Assembly: GCA_015486055.1 (NCBI GenBank)
Contig: WFSJ01000003.1
Span: 1-38,843, forward strand
Direction of reading: 5' to 3'
From: Acidobacteriota bacterium
GTDB taxonomy: Bacteria > Acidobacteriota > Aminicenantia > S016-38
DNA: 38,843 bases
Under the pieces are notes generated by a model. That model made no database searches, was not told the DNA's origin, and saw only the letters and a program-made list of their open reading frames with translations. A program made the position numbers and the translations under genes. This document shows, piece after piece, positions 8,574 through 17,466 of this stretch (positions within the stretch are counted from its first letter, which is position 1; each line of letters starts with the position of its first letter).

Positions 8574-11500
8574 ATGAGAAAATTTGTCCATCTTCATCTT
8601 CATACACAATATAGTATTCTTGATGGTGCCATAAAGCTGAAAGATCTTTTCGAAGAAGCTTCAAGAAAAGGGATGGGTTCTGTTGCAATCACTGACCACG
8701 GAAATCTCTTCGGAGCAGCCAAGTTTTCTCTTCTCTCCGACGAATACGAAATAAAGCCGATAATTGGCCTTGAAGCATACATAGCTCCTGAATCAATGAA
8801 GAAGAAGGAACTGAAGGAAGGGCAACCTGTTGCCTATCATCTTACTCTGCTTGCCAAAACAGAGGAAGGATATAGGAATCTCGTAAAGCTTGTTTCCGCC
8901 TCTTATCTTGAGGGCTTTTACTATAAGCCAAGGATAGATAAGGAGCTGCTCTCCTCACACAGTAATGGACTAATAGCCCTTTCAGGATGCCTGCATGGTG
9001 AAATTCCTTACTGGATTCTCCACGAGGATGAAGAAAGGGCTGAAAAAACCATAGAGGAATATGTAAATATCTTTGGAAAGGAAAATTTCTATCTTGAATT
9101 AATGGACAATGGCATTGAAGACCAGAAGAAGGTGGATTCCTTTCTGATAGGGGAAGCAAGAAAATTCGGTATCAAGACTGTTGCAACAAATGATGCTCAC
9201 TATCTCAGAAGGGAAGACCACGAACTACACGATATCCTCCTGTGTATCCAGACCAAGAAAAAGCTCAAGGATGAAGACAGAATGAGATTCCCCACTCAGG
9301 AATTTTATTTCAAATCTCCCGAGGAAATGGAGGCTTTATTCAAGGATGTTCCGGAGTCTCTCGATTCTACCCTTGAAATAGCAGAAAAGGTGAATTTCAA
9401 GATCAGAAAGTCAAACTCATACCTTCTTCCCGAATTTCCCGTTCCAGAGGGATATACCATGGATTCCTATTTTGAAAAGCTCTCAAGGGAAGGTTTTGAA
9501 AAAAGGCTTGAGGAAATAGATGGGAACGAAGAATTAAGGGATGAATATAAAAAGAGACTGGATAAGGAAATTCGGCTGATAAAGGAAAATGGCTTCCCTG
9601 GCTATTTCCTTATAGTATGGGACATAGTAAACAGTGCAAAGAAAAGGGGAATACCTGTTGGCCCCGGGAGAGGGTCTGCCGCAGGAAGCCTCGTAGCCTA
9701 CTCAATGGGAATAACACAAATAGACCCTCTAAAATATGGCCTCCTTTTTGAAAGATTCCTGAATGAGGAAAGGGTTTCAATGCCTGATATAGATATTGAT
9801 TTCTGCGGTAGAAGGAGAGGAGATGTAATAGAACATATAAAGGAAAGATACGGGAGAGAAAATGTCACCCAGATAATAACTTTTGGAACTATGGCAGCAA
9901 GAGGAGCTATAAGGGACGTCGGAAGGGTAATGGATGTGGACGACGAAATCGTGGATAAAATAGCAAAAATGATACCCATGGGAGTAAAAATAGAGGAAGC
10001 CATTGAGAACGACTCAAACTTGAAGAAAATCTACAACGAGGGAGGGGAGGAAATAAAAAGACTTATAGACAACGCTATAAAAATCGAAGGGAGGGTAAGG
10101 CAGGCATCCATTCACGCTGCTGGTGTCGTTATTTCTCCAAAACCTCTCCCCGAGGTTCTTCCCCTTTATAAGTCCCAGAAGGACGAGATAACCACCCAGT
10201 ACGAAATGACCGATCTTGAAGCTTTAGGATTCCTTAAAATGGACATTCTTGGCCTGAGAAACCTTACAATAATAGACGATGTCCTGAAAATGCTCAAGGA
10301 GAAAGAAAAAATTGAATTGGTGCTTGAGAAAATCCCGCTTAATGATACAAATACATACAAATTACTTCAGGAAGGTAAAACAGATGGAATATTTCAGCTT
10401 GAAAGCAGAGGTATGAAGTCAATTCTTAAAAGGGCAAAGCCAACAATATTTGAACATCTCATAGCCATCGTTGCCCTTTATCGTCCGGGACCAATGCAGC
10501 ATATTGACGAATTTATAAAGAGGATGCATGGAAAGCAAAAAATTACCTACGAATTCCCTGAACTTGAGCCAATTCTGAAGGAAACCTATGGGCTCATGAT
10601 TTATCAGGAGCAGGTTATGCTCATTTCCTCCGTGCTTTCTGGATTCTCTCTTTCAGAAGCAGACATACTCAGGAAGGCAATAGGGAAGAAGAAGCTGGAT
10701 GTAATGGAAAAAATGAGGGAAAAATTTATAGAGGGTGCAGTAAATAAAGGTAAGGATAGGAAGAAAATAAGGAGATTCTTTGATGAGGAAATTAGGGAAT
10801 TTGCAAGATATGCTTTCAATAAGTCCCATTCAACAGCTTATGCTTTTCTTGCATACTGGACAGCTTATTTCAAGGCAAATTACCCAATATATTATTTTTC
10901 AGCTCTTCTCACAAACGCCGGAGAATTAGGAAGGACCTCTGATGTAATAAAATACATGAATGACGCAAAAAGATTCTCCATTGAGGTTCTTCCCCCCGAT
11001 ATAAACGAGAGTAACAGTAAATTCATTCCTGTAGATAAAGGAAAAATAAGGTCAGGTTTAGCTGCCATAAAAAATGTCGGTGAAAACGCTGTAAATGAAA
11101 TCATAAAAGCAAGGGAAAAGAATGGAAAATTTCACTCCATCTTTCAGCTTACAAGAAAAGTGAATACAAGAATTGTAACAAAGAGAGTTATAGAATATCT
11201 AATAAAGGCAGGGGCGATGGATTCGCTTGGTATGAAGAGATCCCAGATGATGGAAGTTATAGACCAAGCAATAGAAGCTGGAAAGAGGGGAGAAAACCTG
11301 CTCTTTAATGAGGAGGATGAGATCCCAGAGAATGTCCTAAAACTCCCGGAATGGGACGATATGATGCTCATCAAGCATGAAAAGGAAGCTCTCGGGTTTT
11401 ACATTTCCAACCACCCTCTAAAACCTCTCGAAAAGGAAATAAAAAAGATCTCCCATAAGGATATATCTTACATATTAGAGGAAGAGGAGGAAAAACTCCC

Positions 11501-12005
11501 CCATCAACTTACAATAGTTGGGGTAATTTCTGAAAAAAAGATAAAAAAAACGAGGAGAAAAAAAAGGATGGCAAATCTGAAAATAGAAGATCTTTCGGGG
11601 GTAGCAGAGGCAATAGTTTTTCCCGATACCCTCGCAAATTATGACCACCTTCTTGTAGAAGATGTTCCCTTGGTATTTGATGTAAGAATTCTTTTTGATG
11701 AGCAGGGAAAAACTCTTCTTGTTGAAAGGGTAAGAAAAGTTGAGGATGCCATACTTGAGAACTCAAAGGAACTCAGAGTAAAGCTCAAACTCTGGGACCT
11801 TGATGAGGAAAGGTTGGAACAGCTAAGAGAGGAGTTCCTAAAATACAGGGGTGGACAGAGTGAACTTTTCCTGGAGTTAATGATGCCCGAGGGTGAAACG
11901 AGAATATTTCGCTCGGAGATTATTCCAAGCATTACCCCTTCAGTGACTCTCCTAAAATTTCTCAGGGGAAAACTTGGGAAGGAAAATGTCATCCTCAAAT
12001 ATTAA
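8574..12005 (+). CDS. dnaE: DNA polymerase III alpha subunit
   Basis: This is the replicative polymerase catalytic subunit, 1143 aa, a usual DnaE length. The N-terminal PHP domain begins HLHLHTQYSILDGA with ITDHGNLFGA. The polymerase active site is intact: GRGSAAGS, MPDIDIDFC with Asp405 and Asp407, and the third Asp at residue 557 in FLKMDILGLRNL. FNKSHSTAYA and the tandem helix-hairpin-helix region follow, and a C-terminal OB-fold (LTIVGVISEKK to VFPD) ends the recognisable part. The ATG at 8574 has only a weak GGA upstream; AT-rich -10-like hexamers lie 7-12 bases before it, so a very short leader is possible. It heads a plus-strand run with tsaB and rimI. Confidence 0.97.
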   Translation: MRKFVHLHLHTQYSILDGAIKLKDLFEEASRKGMGSVAITDHGNLFGAAKFSLLSDEYEIKPIIGLEAYIAPESMKKKELKEGQPVAYHLTLLAKTEEGYRNLVKLVSASYLEGFYYKPRIDKELLSSHSNGLIALSGCLHGEIPYWILHEDEERAEKTIEEYVNIFGKENFYLELMDNGIEDQKKVDSFLIGEARKFGIKTVATNDAHYLRREDHELHDILLCIQTKKKLKDEDRMRFPTQEFYFKSPEEMEALFKDVPESLDSTLEIAEKVNFKIRKSNSYLLPEFPVPEGYTMDSYFEKLSREGFEKRLEEIDGNEELRDEYKKRLDKEIRLIKENGFPGYFLIVWDIVNSAKKRGIPVGPGRGSAAGSLVAYSMGITQIDPLKYGLLFERFLNEERVSMPDIDIDFCGRRRGDVIEHIKERYGRENVTQIITFGTMAARGAIRDVGRVMDVDDEIVDKIAKMIPMGVKIEEAIENDSNLKKIYNEGGEEIKRLIDNAIKIEGRVRQASIHAAGVVISPKPLPEVLPLYKSQKDEITTQYEMTDLEALGFLKMDILGLRNLTIIDDVLKMLKEKEKIELVLEKIPLNDTNTYKLLQEGKTDGIFQLESRGMKSILKRAKPTIFEHLIAIVALYRPGPMQHIDEFIKRMHGKQKITYEFPELEPILKETYGLMIYQEQVMLISSVLSGFSLSEADILRKAIGKKKLDVMEKMREKFIEGAVNKGKDRKKIRRFFDEEIREFARYAFNKSHSTAYAFLAYWTAYFKANYPIYYFSALLTNAGELGRTSDVIKYMNDAKRFSIEVLPPDINESNSKFIPVDKGKIRSGLAAIKNVGENAVNEIIKAREKNGKFHSIFQLTRKVNTRIVTKRVIEYLIKAGAMDSLGMKRSQMMEVIDQAIEAGKRGENLLFNEEDEIPENVLKLPEWDDMMLIKHEKEALGFYISNHPLKPLEKEIKKISHKDISYILEEEEEKLPHQLTIVGVISEKKIKKTRRKKRMANLKIEDLSGVAEAIVFPDTLANYDHLLVEDVPLVFDVRILFDEQGKTLLVERVRKVEDAILENSKELRVKLKLWDLDEERLEQLREEFLKYRGGQSELFLELMMPEGETRIFRSEIIPSITPSVTLLKFLRGKLGKENVILKY

Positions 12006-12665
12006 ATGAAAAACATGAAAATTCTCGCATGGGATACATCAACTCCCTTCCCTTCAGTAGCTCTGCTGGAAGGCGAGGAACTTATAGGCGAAATCAACCT
12101 TAATATAGGCCTTCTCCATTCCTCCCATCTTCTTCCTGCCATAAATGTTCTTCTTGAACTCACAGGGGAACGGATAGAAGATGTTGATCTGATAGCAGGG
12201 ACAATTGGCCCAGGCTCGTTTACAGGAATAAGAGTGGGGTTATCTACAGCAAAGGCTTTATGTTTTGCTCTAAATAAACCATTCGCCCCTGTCATTTCCT
12301 TAGATGCCCTTGCCTTCAAGGAAATTGAGGCAAAAAGGCTTATAGCAGCAATAGATGCAAAGAAAGGGGAGGTTTTTCTCGGGGAATACAGCAAAGGGAA
12401 AAGGACTTCTGAGCTTCGGGCAATGCCTATTGAAGAACTATGGAAAAAGGGGGATGCTCTCTTTATAGGAGATGGTGCAATAAGATTCAGAAAGAAGATA
12501 GAGGAAAATTTGGGGAAAGGTGCGGTTTTTTCCTCAAGAAGCCCATTCATAAGCTACGAAACTGGAGTAATAGGGTTTAAAATAAAAAAAGAGGGAAAAG
12601 AAGTAAACCCTGATTCAATAAATCCCCTTTATCTCAGGGCTTCGGATGCTGAAATAAAGAAATGA
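12006..12665 (+). CDS. tsaB: tRNA threonylcarbamoyladenosine biosynthesis protein TsaB
   Basis: TsaB is the scaffold partner of TsaD in making t6A37 on ANN-decoding tRNAs. The 219-aa protein shows the ASKHA-fold N-terminus KILAWDTSTPFPSVAL, the HSSHLLPAI helix and the hallmark GPGSFTGIRVGLSTAKAL loop. The start may be ATG 12006, directly after the dnaE stop, or ATG 12015, since homologues usually begin MKILA-x-D-T-S. It lies between dnaE and rimI; tsaB-rimI adjacency is common in bacteria. tsaD, tsaC and tsaE are not in the window. The stop overlaps the rimI start. Confidence 0.93.
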   Translation: MKNMKILAWDTSTPFPSVALLEGEELIGEINLNIGLLHSSHLLPAINVLLELTGERIEDVDLIAGTIGPGSFTGIRVGLSTAKALCFALNKPFAPVISLDALAFKEIEAKRLIAAIDAKKGEVFLGEYSKGKRTSELRAMPIEELWKKGDALFIGDGAIRFRKKIEENLGKGAVFSSRSPFISYETGVIGFKIKKEGKEVNPDSINPLYLRASDAEIKK

Positions 12666-13111
12666 GAAAGATAAGGAGGATGAAGGAGGAGGACCTCCAG
12701 AAAGTGATTGAAATAGAGAGGCTTTCTTTCCCATCACCCTGGCCAAAGGAATCTTTCCTTTTAGAACTTCAAAATCCTTACTCTAATCTATTTGTCTGGG
12801 AAGAAGATGGGGAAATTCTGGGATACATAATCTGGAGGGCAATTGCTGGAGAGGTTCACATATTAAATATTTCAGTCCACCCAAAAATGAGAAGAATGGG
12901 TATAGGAAAAAAGCTTATGGAATTTTGCCTTGAAGAGGAAAAAGGTTCCCATCACATATTCCTTGAAGTGAGAGTTTCAAACAAACCAGCAATAAAACTA
13001 TATGAAAAACTTGGATTTGAAAAAATAGCGAGAATAAAGAACTACTACAACTTTCCGAAGCAAGATGCCTTCTTAATGTTCAAACTTCTCTATCAGAAAA
13101 TGAAAAACTAA
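12662..13111 (+). CDS. rimI: Ribosomal-protein-S18-alanine N-acetyltransferase (GNAT family)
   Basis: This 149-aa GNAT acetyltransferase probably acetylates the N-terminal alanine of ribosomal protein S18. Family markers are SFPSPWPKESF near residue 26, the acetyl-CoA-binding V-H-P-x-x-R-R-x-G-I-G-K-x-L loop, and LEVRVSNKPAIKLYEKLGF followed by YYNFPKQDAFLM. The start ATG overlaps the tsaB stop (ATGA), supporting co-translation. The substrate is inferred from family and from the tsaB-rimI pairing; other GNAT substrates cannot be excluded. Confidence 0.88.
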   Translation: MRKIRRMKEEDLQKVIEIERLSFPSPWPKESFLLELQNPYSNLFVWEEDGEILGYIIWRAIAGEVHILNISVHPKMRRMGIGKKLMEFCLEEEKGSHHIFLEVRVSNKPAIKLYEKLGFEKIARIKNYYNFPKQDAFLMFKLLYQKMKN

Positions 13112-13114
13112 TTT

Positions 13115-13180
13115 ATGAATGAGGACGAATTGGTAAAATTTTTGAGTTCTCGCAAGATTCCTGAAAGAATAGGAACATGA
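13115..13180 (+). CDS. Possible 21-aa ORF overlapping the next gene's start
   Basis: An ATG at 13115 opens a frame of 21 codons, MNEDELVKFLSSRKIPERIG plus T, whose stop overlaps the next gene's ATG in the ATGA arrangement used throughout this genome. It follows the rimI stop by three bases. The peptide is charged and helix-like and I do not recognise it. There is no clear Shine-Dalgarno sequence. It could be a translational coupling leader for the binding-protein gene, a relic of a longer gene, or chance. The evidence is only position and overlap geometry. Confidence 0.3.
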   Translation: MNEDELVKFLSSRKIPERIGT

Positions 13181-14496
13181 TTGCACTATTGTCGGTTATA
13201 ATTCTTCTTTCTTCTCTCCCCCGGACTCTTAACCCCCTGTATATCTATAACGAGGGGGAAACCCCTATTGTTGAGATGCTCTATCTCTCCCCACTAAGAT
13301 TCGGTCCAGATGGAAAGCTTCAGGATTACGGAGCTCATCTTATAAAGCTCAAGGGGAAAACAGCTGTCCTTGAAATGAAGTCTGGTTTTAAATGGGAAGA
13401 CGGGAGGGAGATCAGCCCTGAGGATTTGAGATTCACTTTCAATTTTCTTTCAAAGGATAAAACATCTGTGTTCAGTCAAGCATGGAAAGGGATAAGGGCT
13501 GAAAAGGAGGGAAGAAAGGTTATTGTTTATTTTCCTAAAAAGGTCAAGCCGTATCTTTTTACCTTCCCAATCCTTCCTTTACACATATTAAAAGGGAAAA
13601 ATCCAAAGGAATTAAGGAAAATCCCTGCTTCAGGAGCTTACAGGGTGAAAAAATGGGAAAGCGGAAGACTTGTCCTTGAAAGGAAGGATTTTCCATATTC
13701 TGTGGCATTCGGGGAAATAACTTTCTTGGAAAGCCGGGATCCTGCAACATCAATTCTGATGGTGAGAAGTGGTAAAGTAGACATTGCTGTCCTTTCCCCT
13801 CTATTTCTTCCTACCAAAAATTTCAAGGGGAAAATCTACAAAATATCCCATCCGGCCTTCCTATATCTGGGATTCAACCTGAGAGACAGAAAGCTTTCGG
13901 ATAAGAAGTTTAGATGCTGGATTTCAAGGCAGGTGCCCTACAGAGAAATTACTATGCTCAGAGAAAATTTTGCAAGGGTTATAAAGAGCCCTTTTCAGAT
14001 ATGGAAGGATAATTTGCCTTACAAAGGGTGCACTGAAACCGAAAGATTAAAAGGGAATTTTTCCATCCTCGTTCCATCTGAATCAAAGATAAGGGTCCAG
14101 ATAGCACAGGTCCTTCAGGATATATTCTCGAGGAAGGGGATAAAAATTAGAATAGAAATGCTTGAAAGAGGGGCTTTTCTCAAAAGGCTGCACAGCGGAA
14201 ATTTTCAGATGGTGCTTTCAGCTTTTTCCCTCGATTCTCTCTTTGACTTTGAGGAAATATTTTTTAAAAGAGGAGGCGCTAATTACTTTAACTATCTCAG
14301 CAGTGAAATGGAGGAAGCCTTAAAGAACAATGAATGGAGAAAAGCTCACAGTATATTCCTCAAGGACCTCCCATTTATACCCATATTCCAATCACAATAT
14401 CCCATAGCCGTAAAGGAAAAAATCAGATGGGCTCCATATACAAAAGCTTTTTCATCTGCCTCTCCATTCCGTTCAATCATAGGGAAAAGAGATTGA
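13177..14496 (+). CDS. Family-5 extracellular solute-binding protein (peptide/nickel type)
   Basis: This 439-aa protein resembles the periplasmic binding components of oligopeptide/nickel ABC importers. It has a short hydrophobic N-terminus (MIALLSVIILLSSLP) acting as a signal peptide. The family segment GFKWEDGREISPEDLRFTFNFL matches the common K-W-x-D-G-x-x-x-(T/S)-A/P-E-D-V/L motif. A second-lobe region around PFLPIFQ-type sequence (DLPFIPIFQSQYP) closes the fold. The length is somewhat short for the family (often ~500-550). No permease or ATPase genes adjoin it, so its transporter is elsewhere, or the protein has another binding role. An AGGA lies before the ATG. The next gene is an outer-membrane barrel with its own putative promoter. 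Confidence 0.8.
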   Translation: MIALLSVIILLSSLPRTLNPLYIYNEGETPIVEMLYLSPLRFGPDGKLQDYGAHLIKLKGKTAVLEMKSGFKWEDGREISPEDLRFTFNFLSKDKTSVFSQAWKGIRAEKEGRKVIVYFPKKVKPYLFTFPILPLHILKGKNPKELRKIPASGAYRVKKWESGRLVLERKDFPYSVAFGEITFLESRDPATSILMVRSGKVDIAVLSPLFLPTKNFKGKIYKISHPAFLYLGFNLRDRKLSDKKFRCWISRQVPYREITMLRENFARVIKSPFQIWKDNLPYKGCTETERLKGNFSILVPSESKIRVQIAQVLQDIFSRKGIKIRIEMLERGAFLKRLHSGNFQMVLSAFSLDSLFDFEEIFFKRGGANYFNYLSSEMEEALKNNEWRKAHSIFLKDLPFIPIFQSQYPIAVKEKIRWAPYTKAFSSASPFRSIIGKRD

Positions 14497-14521
14497 TTTT
14501 TTTCTTTCCTTAATTTATTCT
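14493..14521 (+). promoter_or_regulatory. Putative promoter for the large barrel gene, leaderless type
   Basis: TTGATT at 14493-14498 and TATTCT at 14516-14521 are separated by 17 bp. The ATG at 14529 lies seven bases after the -10-like element, so the transcript would begin at or next to the start codon. There is no purine-rich ribosome-binding site in the 30 bases before the ATG, which is pyrimidine-rich. The -35 overlaps the stop of the preceding gene. Confidence 0.45.
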
Positions 14522-14528
14522 TTCCATC

Positions 14529-17150
14529 ATGAAGAAGATTCTTATCTCAATTTTAATCTCAATTCCGATTTTTTCTGCATCACTGAGGATTCTGGTAATT
14601 GATGAATATGGAAACCCTCTCCCTGGAGTGAGGGCTGTAATAAAGGGCAAAAAAACTTACTATGCCTTCACAGCTGAAAGCGGTGTTATTTACCTTAATC
14701 TAAGGCCCGGAAACTATAGGCTTAAAGCTAACTTAAAAGGATTCTGCAGGAAAAAGGTTGATGGAATAAAAGTCCTGCCCGGAAGGAAAAACTTCTACAG
14801 AATTTCCCTAAGGCTGAGTGACCAGGAATGCTCGGAGGAGGGAAGGATGCTCCCTTCACCCACTCAGATATGGGAAATTTCAAGCTTTGAAAGCAAGGAA
14901 ACACTTTCGATGGAAGATGGAAAGCTTGGGAAAATATCCTATGAAAAGAGAGGGAATTTCTTATGGAAGGGATACGAACTTGGGAAAAGCCATTTTCTTT
15001 TTAACACTTATCCAATGACAACAGAGCTCGGGGATTATTTATACAGTTCAACGAACAGCGAAAATGTAAAAATAGAGAGAAGTGGAAACTATTGTGAGAT
15101 TTACCCTGCCCAAACAGAATTTAACCTTGATTGGCTTCCATTACAAAGTCTTTCTTTGGACCCGGAAAACCCTGATTCCCTTTCGGTCTATTTTTCTGCA
15201 GCAGTAAAGCTTAAAGGCTTTAAAACAGCGGCCTCTTATTCAAAGCTAAATGAGAAAAGGAATATTTTAGGATTTGACAGAAGGGTATCTAAAAAATCAG
15301 ACCTTCTTTATCTTGATTTTTCCCATGGAAACACAGGTTTAAGACTTCTCTACACGAAAATTGATGAGCCCTTTGAAATAAAGTATGCAAATTTCTTTCA
15401 CACTCCGGAAAACACCCCATCTTTTGTTGTAAAATCTCAGGATTTTTCCCTCTATAATTCAAAAACAGAAGGGAACTTTACCCACTTAATAACAGCGGGA
15501 ATGAGGACATTTGAAAGCAATGAGGAAATTTGGAAAGAGACTGGAATTTTCAATACAAAAACAGGCGAAGAGTCCCTTTTTGGAAACAGATACACTAGAA
15601 TGAGGGACTACTACCTGAAGGGTTCTTCCGAAATATTTATCGGCAGACTTGCAGGAGCGGAACACATAATAGAAGCTGGGGGAGAATTCGAATATGTGGG
15701 TTTGTCTTCAACATTTGGGAGTGAAAACCCGATTGTCAGATATCAGTATGGGAATACTCCTTATTTCCTCCCCTTAGGGGAACTCAGATACTGGAGGGTT
15801 TATTCTCTTGGTAAAGAGGAAAATAGGGCTTCTCACATTTCCCATATTTCCCTTTACCTCCAGGACAACTGGGGATTCGGTAATTTAAATCTACTCACAG
15901 GCCTCAGATACGACAACTATTCTTCAGGATATTGTCCAGGAATAAGGGAAGGAGTTGAAGGATGGGATTTTATAAATGGAGAGGGAAATGAGGATATTTT
16001 CTCAAGGAGGATTTTCTACTCCCTCCAAGGACTCGGGAGAGAAAACCTTGGTTTAAGGGTCGGATTTTCCTATTTGCTTCCCCACAGTTTCCTTTTTAAA
16101 GGAGGACTTTTCAGATATGTAAAATCCCTTGACTCAAAAGAGGTGCTTTCCTATTTTCCATATGTTAATGGATGGGGGGACATTTTCTGGAAGGATGTTG
16201 ACGGAAACGGTTTCCCATCGGAGAGTGAAATAGAAAATTACGGAATTTTTCCCCCTCCCCATACTGATAAGAAGGCACCAACTCCCTACTCAGATGTAAT
16301 AATTTTAGGATTGGAAAAAGCTCTACCCCTTGACATTAACTTGGGAATTCAGGCCTGGACTGAAACTTCCTCAAACACAATAGGCTTTGCAAACACATTA
16401 GTGGATTACTATGAGGGCCATTCATGGTGGGCGAATAAGAAGATACCCGAGCCCGGACCCGACGGGGTCTTCGGGACAGGGGACGACGGAACCATAATCT
16501 ATTATTATTTCACCCCCACAGAAGATATAAAAGAGTTCAAATGGAGTTTTTCTTCGGTAGCCTTAAAAACCCTGGACTCAAGCTCCAAAAGTTTAAAGTT
16601 CTATCTGAGGAGACCATTTAAGAAGGGATTTTCACTCTATTTCGATTTTACATACACAAAATTTAAAGGTTACCAAGGTGGAAATATATGGATATACTCT
16701 CCGAATCAGGTTGAAAATATAAAAGCTAATTACGGCCGTTTATCAATAAGAGCAAACGTCCTGCTTTCCCCGATCTCAAAAACATATATTTCCCTCTTCT
16801 TTCTATATGACTCAGGTATACCCTACCAAAGAAGCTTTTATGTGATTTCTGACCAGCCTTATCCATTTAACCTTCAGAAGATAACAGCCTCTGAAAAAGG
16901 ATACAGACTTTCTCCTGCCTTTAAAACTTTAAACCTCGCTCTTTCAAGGGAGATTAAGACTGGTAAGCTCTCATCAGTCATTTCCCTGAAGGTGAACAAT
17001 CTATTCAACTGGACAAGCTCCTATAACAGGATGGGAGTTCAAGGCTTCTTAACCACGGATGGAAAGTTTTATCCCCTTAATTCATTTGGAACAACAGAAA
17101 GAAAATGGGGTGGAAGGGAAATAAGGTTGGGCCTTAAGATCAAGATTTAG
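14529..17150 (+). CDS. Outer-membrane beta-barrel protein with N-terminal carboxypeptidase-regulatory-like domain
   Basis: This is an 873-aa secreted protein. A signal peptide (MKKILISILISIPIFSASL) is followed by a ~80-residue Ig-like domain of the carboxypeptidase-regulatory type (LRILVIDEYGNPLPGVRAVI through the LRPGNYRLKANLKGF segment). The rest is rich in alternating aromatic and polar strands typical of TonB-dependent/Oar-like barrels, for example ISLYLQDNWGFGNLNLLTGL then RYDNY, and VNNLFNW near the C-terminus. Two calcium-loop-like segments are visible, DVDGNGFPSESE and GPDGVFGTGDDG. I do not see a normal TonB plug with its G-x-x-x-x-x-x-RG pattern, and the protein ends in I rather than F. 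Substrate unknown. It overlaps the convergent DUF59 gene by 11 bases. Confidence 0.75.
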   Translation: MKKILISILISIPIFSASLRILVIDEYGNPLPGVRAVIKGKKTYYAFTAESGVIYLNLRPGNYRLKANLKGFCRKKVDGIKVLPGRKNFYRISLRLSDQECSEEGRMLPSPTQIWEISSFESKETLSMEDGKLGKISYEKRGNFLWKGYELGKSHFLFNTYPMTTELGDYLYSSTNSENVKIERSGNYCEIYPAQTEFNLDWLPLQSLSLDPENPDSLSVYFSAAVKLKGFKTAASYSKLNEKRNILGFDRRVSKKSDLLYLDFSHGNTGLRLLYTKIDEPFEIKYANFFHTPENTPSFVVKSQDFSLYNSKTEGNFTHLITAGMRTFESNEEIWKETGIFNTKTGEESLFGNRYTRMRDYYLKGSSEIFIGRLAGAEHIIEAGGEFEYVGLSSTFGSENPIVRYQYGNTPYFLPLGELRYWRVYSLGKEENRASHISHISLYLQDNWGFGNLNLLTGLRYDNYSSGYCPGIREGVEGWDFINGEGNEDIFSRRIFYSLQGLGRENLGLRVGFSYLLPHSFLFKGGLFRYVKSLDSKEVLSYFPYVNGWGDIFWKDVDGNGFPSESEIENYGIFPPPHTDKKAPTPYSDVIILGLEKALPLDINLGIQAWTETSSNTIGFANTLVDYYEGHSWWANKKIPEPGPDGVFGTGDDGTIIYYYFTPTEDIKEFKWSFSSVALKTLDSSSKSLKFYLRRPFKKGFSLYFDFTYTKFKGYQGGNIWIYSPNQVENIKANYGRLSIRANVLLSPISKTYISLFFLYDSGIPYQRSFYVISDQPYPFNLQKITASEKGYRLSPAFKTLNLALSREIKTGKLSSVISLKVNNLFNWTSSYNRMGVQGFLTTDGKFYPLNSFGTTERKWGGREIRLGLKIKI

Positions 17151-17466
17151 AGTTTTCTTCTTTACCCTCCTTCTTTTTGTCCAGTTCCTTTAGATATTTC
17201 ATCGCCTGGTCTGCCCATACGAAGTCTACCACCTTGATGTGGGATTCCTTAACCCCTTCAACATTTTTTACAGCATTCTTTACCATCAGAGCAAGCTGAA
17301 TTCCTATAGGGCAGAAATATGTAGTCGGCCTTACAACAAGGGATACTTTCCCTGCTTTTTCATCAACTTCAAGGTCCTTTACTATCTGAAGGGTCAGGAC
17401 ATCCTGGCGGAGCTCAGGGTCATAAACCATCCTGAGAGCTTCGATTACCTTGTCCTTAAGACCCAT
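17140..17466 (-). CDS. MIP18/DUF59 family protein (Fe-S assembly related)
   Basis: This 108-aa protein belongs to the DUF59/MIP18 family of Fe-S cluster assembly and maturation factors (SufT/PaaD-like). It begins with a helix, then the VYDPELRQDVLTLQIVKDL segment that corresponds to the usual Y-D-P-E-x-x-x-x-I-x-x-L-G-L-V, then TTYFCPIG holding the conserved cysteine, then V-E-G-V-K-E-S-H-I-K-V. The tail is lysine/glutamate-rich. It is the last gene of the four-gene minus operon from 19562 and overlaps its upstream neighbour by 11 bases. The context with two ferredoxin-type MinD ATPases and a NifX-like protein suggests metal-cluster handling. The exact target is unknown. Confidence 0.82.
   Translation of the reverse strand: MGLKDKVIEALRMVYDPELRQDVLTLQIVKDLEVDEKAGKVSLVVRPTTYFCPIGIQLALMVKNAVKNVEGVKESHIKVVDFVWADQAMKYLKELDKKKEGKEENSKS

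Noticed and set aside
11639-11998. 119-aa minus-strand ORF at the end of dnaE
   Set aside because: Opposite the conserved OB-fold region of dnaE; Ser/Phe-rich as expected for a shadow frame.
12002-12550. 182-aa minus-strand ORF opposite tsaB
   Set aside because: Antisense shadow of a well-supported gene; its sequence is rich in Ser, Pro and Phe, the usual sign of reverse reading.
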